Positions 50,447 through 60,200 of a stretch of 64,000 bases of DNA are shown here, one piece after another. The stretch lies in contig CAUOLG010000003.1 in the NCBI GenBank assembly GCA_963456295.1, positions 1 to 64,000 on the forward strand, in the 5' to 3' direction. The DNA is from Nanoperiomorbus sp963456295. GTDB taxonomy: Bacteria > Patescibacteriota > Saccharimonadia > Saccharimonadales > Saccharimonadaceae. The first letter of the stretch is position 1; every line of letters begins with the position of its first letter. The translations under genes were made by a program, and so were the position numbers. The notes under the pieces are model-generated. The model saw nothing but the letters and a program-made list of their open reading frames with translations, had not been told where the DNA came from and ran no database searches.

Positions 50447-52995
50447 TGAAGGATGAGCCGGTGAAACAAGCCAAGCCCAAGATCTTTGTCTTGATCGATG
50501 GCAAATCGCTTTTCTACCGGGGGTATTATGCCATGCCTCATCTTTCGACTGCTGATGGACGACCGACGGGCGGGGTCTACGGCTTTGCTTCGCTGGCGCT
50601 GGAGCTGGTCCGTCAGCTCAGACCGGATTATGTAGCGGTAGCCTGGGATAAGGCTAAGACCAACATTCGGCGTCGTCGGGCTATCTACCCGGAGTATAAA
50701 GCTAATCGTCACCCGGCGCCACCGGATTTTTATCAGCAGATTCCGATCCTGCGCCAGCTGCTAGGGGCGCTGGGTTGGCCTTTTTATGAGGTGGACGACT
50801 ATGAAGCAGATGATATCATCGGCACTTTGTCTAAGCAGGCTAACCGAGCCGGTATCCATACGGTGATCGCTTCGTCAGACCTGGATATGCTTCAGCTGAT
50901 TGATGATGACACCGAAGTCTATGCTCTTAAGAAGGGGCTGAGCAGCATTGATCGCTTCGACGTTAAGGCTTTTCAGGCTAAGTATGGCATCCGGGTAGAT
51001 CAATTCTTAGATCTAAAGAGCCTTAAGGGGGATAGTAGCGACAACATCCCCGGCGTGCCCGGGGTGGGCGAAAAGACGGCCGTGACGCTACTACAGAAGT
51101 ATCATGACCTGGACGGTGTCTATGCTCACCTGGATGAAATTACCGGAGCGGCTCAGCGCAAACTGGCTGACGGTAAGGCCAGTGCCTATATGTCGAGAGA
51201 GCTGGTGCAGATTCAGTGTGATGCGCCAATTCCTCTCGACTTACAGGCGGCAGATGTGAATAAATTGGATCGGCACAAGCTGCGTCGGCTTCTGCTGGAC
51301 CTACAATTCACCTCACTGCTGAGGCGACTGCCTGCCGACATGCAAGTGTCTGAGGGAGATGAGATGGCCGGCGCAGAGACTGCTATCGAGCCGGCGGTAG
51401 AGTTTCATGCGGCTTCCTTGCCGGACAAACTGACCGGTACGGTCATGGTGGTGCCGGCTGAGGACGGTTTACTGCTCAGCGATCAACCGGGGCAGTATTA
51501 CAAGACTAGTTACAAGCTGGCGACAGAGTTGCTCACGGCGGTGCCGGTGGTAGCTTATGATCTGAAGGAGCTGACCAGTCAGTTTCTCCGGCGCAACCTC
51601 CCTGTCAGGTTCGTGGCTAGCTATGACGTCGGCCATGCCGGCTTCCTGGTGGGGTCGCTCAGCAAGCCACGCACTCTAGCGGATATCTTGGCGGAGCAGT
51701 CGGACCGATCGGAGCAGAGGCGACCGGCTGTCGTCTATCAGCTCTGGCAGCAGACCCGTCGGCAGCTAAATCAGCTACCTCAGTTGGCGCAGTTGGCGAG
51801 TCGGGTAGATTTTCCCTTGCAGTTGGTCTTGGCTAGGATGGAGGAGCGAGGTGTCCTGGCTGATCAAGCTCAGCTGACTCGACTGCATCAAAAGCTGGGC
51901 GACAGCTTAGCGCTATTAGAGCAAGCTATTTGGCGGGAGGTCGGCTATGAATTTAATATAGCCAGCCCGGCTCAATTGTCCGAGGCGCTATTTACCAAGC
52001 TGGCCCTGAAACCGACAGCTCGCAAAAATAAACGGGGAAGCTACCCGACCGGGGCTAAGGAGCTGGCTAAACTGCGGTCGGCGCACCCGGTCATCGATCT
52101 GATCATCAAGTACCGGGAGTTGGCTAAGCTCAAGACCGGTTATGCCGATACCTTACCCAAGCTGATCGCTCCCGACGGGCGGATTCATACGACCTTCAGC
52201 CAGAGCATCACGGCGACCGGGCGCTTGTCGTCGAGCAACCCAAATATGCAGAATATTCCCGCTCGAACCGAGCAGGGGCGAGAGATCAAGCGAGCTTTTA
52301 TCGCTCCGGCCGGTCGGGTCTTGGTCAATGCCGACTACGCCCAGTTTGAACTACGCCTGGCGGCTGCTCTGGCGGGTGATCAGGCATTGATTCGGGTTTT
52401 TGACGACCCGACTAATGACGTTCACACTATGACGGCGGCTGAAGCCTATGGGATTACTCCGGCTGAAGTCACGCCCGAGCAGCGTCGTCATGCCAAGGTA
52501 ATTAATTTTGGCATTCTCTACGGCATGAGTCCGCATGGGCTAGCCGAGGCGACAGACATGAACCTGAGCGAGGCGAGAGAGTTTATCGACAAGTACTTCC
52601 GGGCTCGTCAGTCGATCCGGGACTATCAGGCGAAGGTGATCGAGCAGGCGAAGGAAGACGGCTATGTACAGACCTTGCTCGGTCGACGTCGCCCGGTACC
52701 GGGACTGCGATCGTCTAATGCGATGGTGCGGGAAGCCACTAAGCGAGCGGCCATTAACCTGCCGGTGCAGGGGACGGAGGCTGACCTGATGAAAATGGCG
52801 ATGCTTAAGGTCGAGGAGATTGCCGGCGCCAGCCAGATCATGCAGGTACACGACAGCATCATGGTTGAGTGTGACGAAGCCGAAGCGGAGCGCATCGCCG
52901 GGGAGATGAAGCGGATCATGGAGCAGATCTACCCCGAGCTGGGTGTCCGCCTACTGGTCGAGACGAAGATTGGTCACGACTGGAGTCAGCTGTAG
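50446..52995 (+). CDS. polA: DNA polymerase I
   Basis: The 849-residue protein has an N-terminal 5'-3' exonuclease (IFVLIDGKSLFYRGYYAM; DSSDNIPGVPGVGEKTA), a middle domain where the DxE and other exonuclease acids are missing, so proofreading is probably absent, and a complete polymerase domain (NADYAQFELRLAAALAGD, RRHAKVINFGILYGMSP, MQVHDSIMVE). It fills gaps in repair and removes RNA primers. It is translationally coupled to rpoD. Confidence 0.96.
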   Translation: MKDEPVKQAKPKIFVLIDGKSLFYRGYYAMPHLSTADGRPTGGVYGFASLALELVRQLRPDYVAVAWDKAKTNIRRRRAIYPEYKANRHPAPPDFYQQIPILRQLLGALGWPFYEVDDYEADDIIGTLSKQANRAGIHTVIASSDLDMLQLIDDDTEVYALKKGLSSIDRFDVKAFQAKYGIRVDQFLDLKSLKGDSSDNIPGVPGVGEKTAVTLLQKYHDLDGVYAHLDEITGAAQRKLADGKASAYMSRELVQIQCDAPIPLDLQAADVNKLDRHKLRRLLLDLQFTSLLRRLPADMQVSEGDEMAGAETAIEPAVEFHAASLPDKLTGTVMVVPAEDGLLLSDQPGQYYKTSYKLATELLTAVPVVAYDLKELTSQFLRRNLPVRFVASYDVGHAGFLVGSLSKPRTLADILAEQSDRSEQRRPAVVYQLWQQTRRQLNQLPQLAQLASRVDFPLQLVLARMEERGVLADQAQLTRLHQKLGDSLALLEQAIWREVGYEFNIASPAQLSEALFTKLALKPTARKNKRGSYPTGAKELAKLRSAHPVIDLIIKYRELAKLKTGYADTLPKLIAPDGRIHTTFSQSITATGRLSSSNPNMQNIPARTEQGREIKRAFIAPAGRVLVNADYAQFELRLAAALAGDQALIRVFDDPTNDVHTMTAAEAYGITPAEVTPEQRRHAKVINFGILYGMSPHGLAEATDMNLSEAREFIDKYFRARQSIRDYQAKVIEQAKEDGYVQTLLGRRRPVPGLRSSNAMVREATKRAAINLPVQGTEADLMKMAMLKVEEIAGASQIMQVHDSIMVECDEAEAERIAGEMKRIMEQIYPELGVRLLVETKIGHDWSQL

Positions 52996-53000
52996 TCCGT

Positions 53001-53109
53001 CCAGCACCCAGCAGATGCGTTAGTTAGACCAGCTAATTACAGTGAAGCATGATTATACACTTTTCCGCCTAGGTAGCGTAGTGCCATACATCCTGCTGGG
53101 CTGCTGGGG
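53001..53109 (+). repeat. Inverted-repeat family 2, copy 1
   Basis: The ends CCAGCACCCAGCAG and CTGCTGGGCTGCTGGGG are complementary, and the interior contains GATGCGTTAG and CCTAGGTAGCGTAG. A second copy, inverted, lies at 56476-56586. It starts 6 nt after polA and could serve as its terminator-like end. No gene is inside. Confidence 0.8.
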
Positions 53110-53113
53110 TTCT

Positions 53114-53156
53114 ATGTATATACATAATGATACTTATGTGCTATAATGCTTATCAT
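53114..53156 (+). promoter_or_regulatory. mazEF promoter with palindromic operators
   Basis: An ATGTATATACAT palindrome lies at 53114-53125, and inverted ATGATA (53127) and TATCAT (53151-53156) flank TGCTATAAT at 53139-53147. Such sites usually bind the antitoxin/toxin complex for autoregulation. Confidence 0.6.
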
Positions 53157-53170
53157 AAATAGGAGGCGCC

Positions 53171-53419
53171 ATGATGCAAGTAGTGATTAGTAAATGGGGC
53201 AATAGCTCGGCCATTCGATTGCCCAAGCAGCTGATGAAACGGTTGCAGCTGCAGCCGAACGATATTTTGGACTATAAAACTACAGGGGATAAAATCATTC
53301 TGGAGAAAGCCGGTAAAGCTCCGGAGCTGACGGTGGAGGAGCTTTTCAGAGGCTACAAGGGGAAGCCGGTCAATATCACCCCGGTGGTGTTTAAGAGTAC
53401 TGGGAACGAGCGGTGGTAA
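53171..53419 (+). CDS. mazE: MazE-like antitoxin (AbrB/SpoVT fold)
   Basis: This 82-residue protein starts with the swapped-hairpin DNA-binding fold VVISKWGNSSAIRLPKQLMK, typical of MazE, then a C-terminal toxin-binding tail. AGGAGGCGCC precedes the ATG. Its stop overlaps the toxin's start (TAATG), so the two are coupled. Confidence 0.88.
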   Translation: MMQVVISKWGNSSAIRLPKQLMKRLQLQPNDILDYKTTGDKIILEKAGKAPELTVEELFRGYKGKPVNITPVVFKSTGNERW

Positions 53420-53745
53420 TGGTTCGGCAAGGATCTATCATTAAGATCAACCTTGACCCGAAGGCCGGGCATGAGCAAAGAGGATATCGTCCTTATATCT
53501 GTCTGAGTCATAGCATAGTCACCAAGTATTCCAATATCGCTATATTTGCTCCGATTAGTAACACCGGACGAAGCTATCCCTTTTATGTGCCGCTGGACGG
53601 CACCACATCAACGGGCAAGGTTTTGCTGGATCAGCTGGTAACGATTGACTACAACGCCAGAAATTACCGCTACGTGGAAGATATTCCGGATGACTTACTG
53701 GAAAAGCTTCTGGCGAGAGTGAAGGTGCTATTCGAAAAAGGTTAA
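53419..53745 (+). CDS. mazF: MazF-like mRNA interferase toxin
   Basis: This 108-residue PemK/MazF-family endoribonuclease has VRQGSIIKINLDPKAGHEQR as the N-terminal motif with GHEQRGYRPYI, then VPLDGTTSTGKVLLDQLVTI with the conserved Ser/Thr and DQ. It cleaves single-stranded RNA at short motifs in characterised members. I prefer the ATG at 53419 over an upstream GTG because it gives the usual overlap with the antitoxin stop. Confidence 0.88.
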   Translation: MVRQGSIIKINLDPKAGHEQRGYRPYICLSHSIVTKYSNIAIFAPISNTGRSYPFYVPLDGTTSTGKVLLDQLVTIDYNARNYRYVEDIPDDLLEKLLARVKVLFEKG

Positions 53746-53819
53746 GAGCAGGTCTTGGGCCGGGCGGTATGTGCTTAAGTTTGCGCTCGTAGCGGTTTGT
53801 CGTTACAATGATAAGCGTA

Positions 53820-54419
53820 ATGAGACGAACTAAGATACCTTTTGGTGCCATTGCTTTAGTCATATTGATCGCTATGGTGATGATCGGAGGGATAGTTTTT
53901 CTGGCGCAGACCATCTTTGGCGGTAAAAACGAGCCGAAGAAGCCGGAGCAGCAGGTGACCCATAGCATCTTGGAGCCGACCGACTCGACGGTGGTGCGCA
54001 TGGAGGTACGAGGGCCGGTGCTGGCCAAAGAGCGCCATTATGAGATCAGCGCCAGCATCACTCCGAATCAGCGTAAGCTGGTGATATACAAGGGCTATGG
54101 GCGAGAGGACGTCCTCAAGACGATGGAGCTGGGTAATACCAAGGAAGCATTTGCCAACTTCCTGGCCGCCTTAGGCGACAACGGCTTTATCAAGGCTAAC
54201 GAAAAGAGCGCTCAGAAGAGCAGCGGTCTCTGTGCCTCCGGTCAGCTGATTGACTTCATCCTGGATAACGGGAGCTATGGCAAGTCTGAGCTGTGGACTA
54301 CTTCTTGCGGTGATATCGAGGGCAGCTTTAACGGTAACGGTGCGGCTGTCACCAACTTGATCTTGGGTCAATTGCCCGGTAGCAAGGCCGCCATTGACGA
54401 AGTCCAGCGCTCGTTGTAA
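53820..54419 (+). CDS. Small single-pass membrane or exported protein
   Basis: This 199-residue protein has a short basic start, one transmembrane helix (AIALVILIAMVMIGGIVFLA) and an external domain with SHSILEPT-like start (actual residues VTHSILEPTDSTVVRMEVRG) and two Cys (GLCASG, TTSCGD) that could pair. A similar plan recurs in this genome, but no family is recognised. A TACAAT box lies 10 nt upstream. Confidence 0.7.
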   Translation: MRRTKIPFGAIALVILIAMVMIGGIVFLAQTIFGGKNEPKKPEQQVTHSILEPTDSTVVRMEVRGPVLAKERHYEISASITPNQRKLVIYKGYGREDVLKTMELGNTKEAFANFLAALGDNGFIKANEKSAQKSSGLCASGQLIDFILDNGSYGKSELWTTSCGDIEGSFNGNGAAVTNLILGQLPGSKAAIDEVQRSL

Positions 54420-54449
54420 CGCTGAAGCTTTATATTTTACCCCTGGTAG

Positions 54450-54467
54450 TTGACGCTATGACGTCAA
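54450..54467 (+). promoter_or_regulatory. Palindromic operator upstream of the CopG-like gene
   Basis: TTGACG and CGTCAA are separated by 6 nt, just before the likely promoter of the ribbon-helix-helix gene. Autoregulation is inferred. Confidence 0.4.
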
Positions 54468-54488
54468 TGATGATAAACTTAACAACAT

Positions 54489-54713
54489 ATGACTGGAACG
54501 AAGACCACGATCTACCTGCCGGAGGAGCTACGCAAGACTGTCAAGAAGCACCTGATCGATACCGGTGAGACATTGTCAAAGTATGTCGAGATCGCCCTGA
54601 CCCGCCAGCTGGCTTTTGATAAAACTCGGGCAGGCAAGAAACGCCTCAAGGAGAAGCAAAAGGCTGTCGAGCTAAATAACGTCATCAAAGAGTTTATCAG
54701 AGGCGAGCAGTAG
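54489..54713 (+). CDS. Ribbon-helix-helix (CopG-like) protein
   Basis: This 74-residue protein has TKTTIYLPEELRKTVKKHLI followed by ETLSKYVEIALTRQL, the strand-helix-helix pattern of the CopG/Arc family, and a charged C-terminal helix. It could be a transcription regulator or an orphan antitoxin, as no partner toxin is seen next to it. The gene ends at the start of mutM (TAGTG overlap). Confidence 0.75.
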   Translation: MTGTKTTIYLPEELRKTVKKHLIDTGETLSKYVEIALTRQLAFDKTRAGKKRLKEKQKAVELNNVIKEFIRGEQ

Positions 54714-55588
54714 TGCCGGAGCTACCCGAGGTCGAGACGGTACGTCGTGGCTTGGCGGGACTGATACTTCACCGGCAGATCACTAAGGTGACTAGCCTGT
54801 GCGATAAGTCACTTCAGATCGCCCCGGCAGACGTCAGCCGGCTGGTGACCGGGGCGACTATTGCCGGTGTCAGGCGTCGGGCTAAGATGCTGATGATTGA
54901 TCTGACCGGTGGCTATACCTTGCTGATCCATCTGAAGATGACTGGTCAGCTGGTCTATCGGGGCGATCAGGCGTGGGCGGCAGGTCATCCGAATGACTCA
55001 ATGATCGGTGAGCTGCCGGATAAGTCGACCAGGACGATCTTTGAGCTATCCGGTGGCGGCAAGCTGTTCTTTAATGATCAGCGTAAGTTCGGCTGGATCA
55101 AGCTATATCCGACTAGTGAAGTGATGCAGCTAGCTAGCATAGTTAAGCTCGGGTCGGAGCCTCTGTCGGGCGACCCGTGGCGGGAGTTTTTATCACGGTT
55201 GCGTCGGCATCAGAAATCACGGATCAAGACGGCTATCCTGGACCAGACGGTACTGGCCGGTGTCGGTAATATCTACGCCGACGAGAGCTTGTGGCTAGCT
55301 CGGATCAACCCGATGACCAGAGTCGAGCAGCTGTCAGATGATGATCTGCATCGCTTGCTTGATAGCATCATCGAGATCATGAATCAGTCGCTCCGGGCGG
55401 GTGGCTCGACGGCCCGCAATTACGTCAAGGCCGATGGAAGTAGGGGCGACTATCTGGATAAGTTCGCCCGAGTGTATCACCGAGAGGGTCAGCCTTGTGC
55501 CCGTTGCGGACACGAGATCAGGAAGATCAAGCTAGCGGGGCGAGGCACTCACTATTGCCCGGCTTGCCAGCCGCTGCCAGATAAATAG
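54713..55588 (+). CDS. mutM: Formamidopyrimidine-DNA glycosylase (Fpg/MutM)
   Basis: This bifunctional glycosylase removes 8-oxoguanine and cleaves the backbone. The 291 residues start PELPEVETVRRGL with catalytic Pro2 and Glu3, have the helix-two-turn-helix with VGNIYADESLW and a complete C-terminal zinc finger (CARCGHEIRKIKLAGRGTHY, then CPAC). The zinc site is intact, in contrast to other metal sites in this window. The start is GTG. Confidence 0.95.
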   Translation: MPELPEVETVRRGLAGLILHRQITKVTSLCDKSLQIAPADVSRLVTGATIAGVRRRAKMLMIDLTGGYTLLIHLKMTGQLVYRGDQAWAAGHPNDSMIGELPDKSTRTIFELSGGGKLFFNDQRKFGWIKLYPTSEVMQLASIVKLGSEPLSGDPWREFLSRLRRHQKSRIKTAILDQTVLAGVGNIYADESLWLARINPMTRVEQLSDDDLHRLLDSIIEIMNQSLRAGGSTARNYVKADGSRGDYLDKFARVYHREGQPCARCGHEIRKIKLAGRGTHYCPACQPLPDK

Positions 55589-55603
55589 CGGTGCCCCCCT
55601 AAA

Positions 55604-55735
55604 TTGACATGACCCGGCTCGGATGATAGTATACTACGTATAGGAGAGTGTTCACCTCTCCGCCGTAGGGGATGGTTGCTTCGGCGCCATTCTCACGAGG
55701 TAGCACCGTGCGCACGGTGCTACGCTCAATTTTAG
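55604..55735 (+). ncRNA. Candidate structured small RNA
   Basis: TTGACA and TAGTAT are 17 nt apart (55604-55632), one of the few standard -35/-10 pairs in the window, with transcription expected from about 55639. The RNA of about 95 nt would form GGAGAG/CTCTCC (55643-55661), an ATGG/CCAT stem capped by TTCG, and a perfect 24-nt palindrome (55700-55723) followed by CTCAATTTTA as a weak terminator. It is not tRNA, SRP RNA or a riboswitch that I recognise. The gene downstream is on the opposite strand, so it is not a leader. Confidence 0.5.
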
Positions 55736-56412
55736 AGGGGGCGGCTTTTGATTTTATCCTCGATATTAGCAATAGAATCTAATAAATAGCTGCGGTGATC
55801 TAGCTGGTGAGAAAGATCGAACAATCTAGTCGATAAGTAATTATTTCTTCTTGTCTTGGGTGTAGCAAGTACTGTTACTTGAGCTCTTTGACCTATGCGA
55901 AGTAGTGTGCATATCGCTTCGGAATAATCTCCGTCGCAGGATAACAGTACTATATGAAGTCTCTTATTTCTGTTGGTGGCGACACATTCAAGCATATCTG
56001 AGGTGAGATAGACATCTACATTTGACTTAAGCTTTATCTTTCTGGGTAAGACTTGGACTATATTCTTGTAGCCACATTTTTTGCAGACAACTTCTTTATG
56101 ACGAGCCTGGTCAATATATTCTTTGCGAACCAGAGTACATATCTTATACCCGGTACTCCTTAAGTGATCAAAATACTTGTCTTTTTTACTGTCGCCTCGT
56201 GATATTCCTTCGTAGTATCTGACTTCGGCTAGCTTAGGATATTTGTTTTTTAGATAGTTATACAATCTAACAAAATCAATCTTGAACCCGCAGCTCCGCT
56301 CGCAGGCACTACGAATATTGCTCACGTCTATATAGACGTGAGTCTCGAGATCGGTACGTTTGATGGTGCTGGTTGGAGAATGCTTTGTGTTCTTACTTTG
56401 CTTCATTGACAT
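55732..56412 (-). CDS. NYN-domain (PIN-like) ribonuclease with zinc ribbon insert
   Basis: This 226-residue protein of the LabA/DUF88-type NYN family has the acidic residues in VYIDVSNI, KSNVDVYLTSDML and LLSCDGDYSEAI. A CKKCGYKNI segment in the middle may be half of a metal site. Such proteins are probable RNA endonucleases. It stands alone, AT-richer than its neighbours, in the segment bracketed by the family 2 repeats. Confidence 0.8.
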   Translation of the reverse strand: MSMKQSKNTKHSPTSTIKRTDLETHVYIDVSNIRSACERSCGFKIDFVRLYNYLKNKYPKLAEVRYYEGISRGDSKKDKYFDHLRSTGYKICTLVRKEYIDQARHKEVVCKKCGYKNIVQVLPRKIKLKSNVDVYLTSDMLECVATNRNKRLHIVLLSCDGDYSEAICTLLRIGQRAQVTVLATPKTRRNNYLSTRLFDLSHQLDHRSYLLDSIANIEDKIKSRPL

Positions 56413-56475
56413 TAGTTTAGCACACTAAGATAGCCGTTCTCTGTCGCTTAGTACCGAGTGGATGCTGTGGCCTGT

Positions 56476-56586
56476 CCAGCACCCAGCAGGATGCATAACG
56501 CTAAGCTACCTAAGCAAAAAAGATACGTAATCCACGCTTTGTCATAACTAGCTAGCTTAGCTAACGCATCAGCTGGGCTGCCGGGG
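56476..56586 (-). repeat. Inverted-repeat family 2, copy 2
   Basis: It aligns with copy 1 (53001-53109) when reverse-complemented. Interior GCTAAGCTA and TAGCTTAGC pair as a second stem inside the CAGCAC/CTGGGCTGC ends. It bounds the 53.1-56.6 kb segment on the right. Confidence 0.8.
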
Positions 56587-56606
56587 CTTTGCAATCAGCC
56601 TGACTA

Positions 56607-56624
56607 TGCTATAATCAATTATAG
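56607..56624 (+). promoter_or_regulatory. Promoter of the adhesin/minor-pilin operon
   Basis: TGCTATAAT at 56607-56615 overlaps inverted arms CTATAAT and ATTATAG (56609-56624), a possible small operator over the -10 box. The first ATG lies 11 nt after it. Confidence 0.5.
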
Positions 56625-56626
56625 TT

Positions 56627-57226
56627 ATGGTTAAAAGTGGGGACAACATAAACAAAGAGGTGGCACTGGCCGGTGCAGTGCAGTCGGGTGATTCGCCGGT
56701 GGCTGAGCCCGCTAAGAAGTCGTCCGGCGGACGCTTGCTCAAGGTCGGGCGAGTCGTCATGGGGGTGGTCTTAGTCTTGGCGCTGGTCGCTATCGGCATC
56801 TGCGCCTTCACCGACCTGGACGACCAGCTGGGTGACTACCTGGCGTATAGCAAGTATAATATCAAGTCGGAGCGAGACGCTAGTAAGTTAATCTATGAGG
56901 GGCACGAAAAAGCTGCTATCTGGTGGTACGAGGGTCAGATTAAGCAGGCTAAGGATAAACAGAAGCAGGCGAAGCTCTATCTAGAGCTGGCGATGTATCT
57001 TAACGCTCTGGTCAGGGATGATAAGACCAGATATAGTCTGGCGCTTAAATATGCCAGTAAAGCAGAGGAGCTGGTGCATAATAGCGATTCAGCCGGTGTC
57101 TTAGCTGAAGTTTACAATAAGGTCAATGATCAGAGTAATTATACGAAGTATTTACAGCTGTCGAACGAACGACGAAGTAAAGAAGGTAAGAGCAACGATG
57201 ATAAGAATGGGGTGAGTGCATCATGA
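56627..57226 (+). CDS. Single-pass membrane protein, TPR-like outer domain
   Basis: This 199-residue protein has a cytoplasmic N-terminus of about 40 residues, a transmembrane helix (VVMGVVLVLALVAIGICAF) and an external helical part (KQAKLYLELAMYLNALV; YSLALKYASKAEELV) suggestive of TPR-like hairpins. The C-terminus is Lys/Asp/Ser-rich. It is the first gene of the operon and overlaps the adhesin start by 4 nt (ATGA). It may help assemble or anchor the adhesin/minor-pilin complex. Confidence 0.75.
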   Translation: MVKSGDNINKEVALAGAVQSGDSPVAEPAKKSSGGRLLKVGRVVMGVVLVLALVAIGICAFTDLDDQLGDYLAYSKYNIKSERDASKLIYEGHEKAAIWWYEGQIKQAKDKQKQAKLYLELAMYLNALVRDDKTRYSLALKYASKAEELVHNSDSAGVLAEVYNKVNDQSNYTKYLQLSNERRSKEGKSNDDKNGVSAS

Positions 57227-60200
57227 AAAGACTGCTCGCTTGTGTCAGCGCTAGAACTCGATTAGCCATTATGGTGATAGGGCTATCGTTTCTGTGCTCT
57301 GTTATTTACAGTATGCCGGCTTCAGCGACTGGGTTTAATTTGTCATACATCGGTCCAGCTAGTTCAAATGATCGATATAATCTGACAGGCAATTATACGC
57401 ATCCTAGAACCACTCTTAGAATACCAGTTTACTTTAAGTATGACCCCGGGACGGTAGGAGTGGATGTTTTTGATGTGTACTACGGCAAAAATGCAAGTGA
57501 CGGTGCTTTATTCAACGGCTACTATAATAATAGTGGTGGTAGAGAAGGACACTTCATTATCGGTAGCTTCCAGTATGATAATGCAACCGGTTTGTGGAAG
57601 ACTATGATAACAGCTCAGCTAACCAAGAATAATGGTCAATTGGTGACAGGCGAATCATCGTTGTATCAGTTCAGGCTAAGGCTGTCTAATCATGATGGCA
57701 TCATCGCTTACGCCGGTGGTTGGGCATCACAGGCAAATCGACAGTATGATGTAGATTATAATACCGGTGGTAATCTGGCGGGTGGAGGTGGCGATCAAGA
57801 TGAATATCTCCTAATGTCATTACCGTGCAATATTACTCATGATGTAGAGCTCGGTCCAGGTAAGCCAAATGAATTAATACTGTTTGATCTCGATCAACCT
57901 GGCCCGTTATATCCTGGCTCTAAGTCTAACAAGCCATATATAAATAGAGGCCTTGATATAAATGTAGCTGTCTACGATGAAACGGATAGAAAAGAAGTGG
58001 TTAAATATGAAGGACCTAAATACAACTGCGATTTTAATAACCAATACGATGGAAGTAGTTGTATGGGTGAAAACGGCACTTTACATGTAACAATGACTAT
58101 GAAGCCCGGTCATAAGTACCAAGTTCATATCTGGCGTAACTGGGTCAATAACCTGATTGAATATCATTTGCCTTTCGACAATATTTCCTATGCAACTGAG
58201 TGTGATCCGAAGATTGATATGCGCACCACTGTCGATTTCACCAAGAAGCCCACTGGCGACCCTAAAAAACCGAGGACTGGCTACAAGCAACTTTCCTCGT
58301 ATGGCAAATACAACAGCAATGAAGGAAAGGGGAACGGCAATAACAGCATAGCTGAGGTTATGGGCTATCCCGGCGGATACCATTTCAAGAAATGGGAAGG
58401 TATCAGCCCTCAAGACTCAGGATCGCTTCCAAAGGCTATTATGGATAGCGATAAGTTGCAGGGTCATGGTGGCGAACTCTATCCGGGCGATGTCTTGACT
58501 TGGTGGTTCCGAGCTTATAACTCTAGCGGTTATATAGTCCCCGAAGAAATGAAAATGGACTTTACTAACCTTCGTGAAGGTTGGATAGACCCTCGCCTGC
58601 CTGGTCAGAGCTGGAATCAGCCTGAGCCGAAGCCGGAGGAAGGATCCAATTGGTTTCGACCTGCTGATCGGGGCGGTCCACTTAACGGTAGCGACCACCG
58701 GCAAATAATGTGGGGGTGCTATAATTGGGGCGGGAAATGTACTGACTATCGCAAAGGGTTTGACCCGAGCAATCTGAATGAGGGTGTGTCTATATCTGAG
58801 CAAGAGGTGGTAGCCAGACATTATCGCTATGAGGTTAAGTCGGGTGACGCAGGGCAGACCCTCTGCCAGTGGCTACGAATGAGTTGGAATTATAACGGCT
58901 GGAAACAACGCTTAACCCCTAAGGCTTGTGTCTATATCCCTTATCACTACCCGGGCTGTCCTGAGGGTGATCCATCTTGTACACCGAATAACTGCACTAT
59001 GAGGGGAGATTGCCCCGGTGGCACACCGGTCAAGCGGGGTGTTAAGCCGTCGGTTAGCGCTCAGCCGGCTACTGTGGAAGCAGGCGGTACGGCCACCTTT
59101 ACTTATAATCTAAATAACGCCGGTCCGACCAAGTCGAAGGATCTGCACTATCAAGCCTATACTTTCATCCTGCGAAGTGGTGCCGGCTTGCCGGATAATA
59201 GCCCTCGGACGGTAGCTTATCCGATGTCCTGGGGGGCTGTTGGCTGTGGTGGTCGTCATGTCGGCTGGGGTAGTTATAGGGATGGCAAGTGTGCTGGAGG
59301 TGTATCTGGCAATACAGTGGTTTATCCTGGTGAAGATGTGAAGATGACTAGACAGTATCGGGTTGCTGATCTAGGAGCAGAGCGTTGGTTGGCTCAGCCG
59401 GGCGACAAAATCTGTTCTTACCTTGCTCTCGACCAGAGGTGGAACGTATATAACGACGTCGACTCAAGGACGTTCGTAGCCAGTAACATTGCCTGTGTCA
59501 CTATTACTAAGAAGCCGAGCCTGCAGCTGATTGGTTCGGACAGCTATGCTAAGGACGGCTTTACCGGGTCTGACGTCAGGGAGAATATAGTCCCCGGCAC
59601 GGATAAGCGAGGCTCCTACTCGCAGTATGGGCTATTGACTGGCGACACGGACGGCGTGGTCAACTTTGGCTCAGCCGGCTATACCACGGCATCCGTCAGT
59701 AATCATGGGTCTGCCTGCAAGCTTAGCTATGCTAATACGAGCAGTGCTAGTGTTAGCTGTAGCAACTTGAGTGGATTGTCGCCAGCTAATTTGATTAAAC
59801 CCGATAAAGGCAATTTATCGACACCCAAATGGCCAACTAGCTCTACCGGTCTAGGGCCGCAGGTGACGATAAAGCAGTCTATGGCTAGCGGTGATTACGG
59901 CAGGAATGGTTCGCTGATTATTACAGGTGGAAGCCTGGGCAAGGGGCGGCATATCAGGCTATTCGTCAAGGGTGATGTGACAATTAACGGCGATATTAGT
60001 GCGGATGAGGTTAATCATATCCATAGCAGTCTGTCCGATATTCCCAGCCTGACGGTCGTGGCTACGGGCGATATTCGGGTGGAGCGTGAAGTTAGCGTTA
60101 TTGCCGGCACTTATGTAGCGGGAGGCAAGTTTGAGAGCTGTAAGGACGCTCAAAATCAAAAGAAAACGCCTGCTCTCGGTGTCAATGGTGTATGTAAGAA

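Noticed and set aside
55690..55735. T-box-like AGGTAGCACCGTGC string
   Set aside because: The antiterminator consensus fits only loosely and the downstream gene is on the opposite strand.
55639..55735. SRP RNA or fluoride riboswitch
   Set aside because: The conserved SRP tip sequence and the fluoride pseudoknot blocks are not present.
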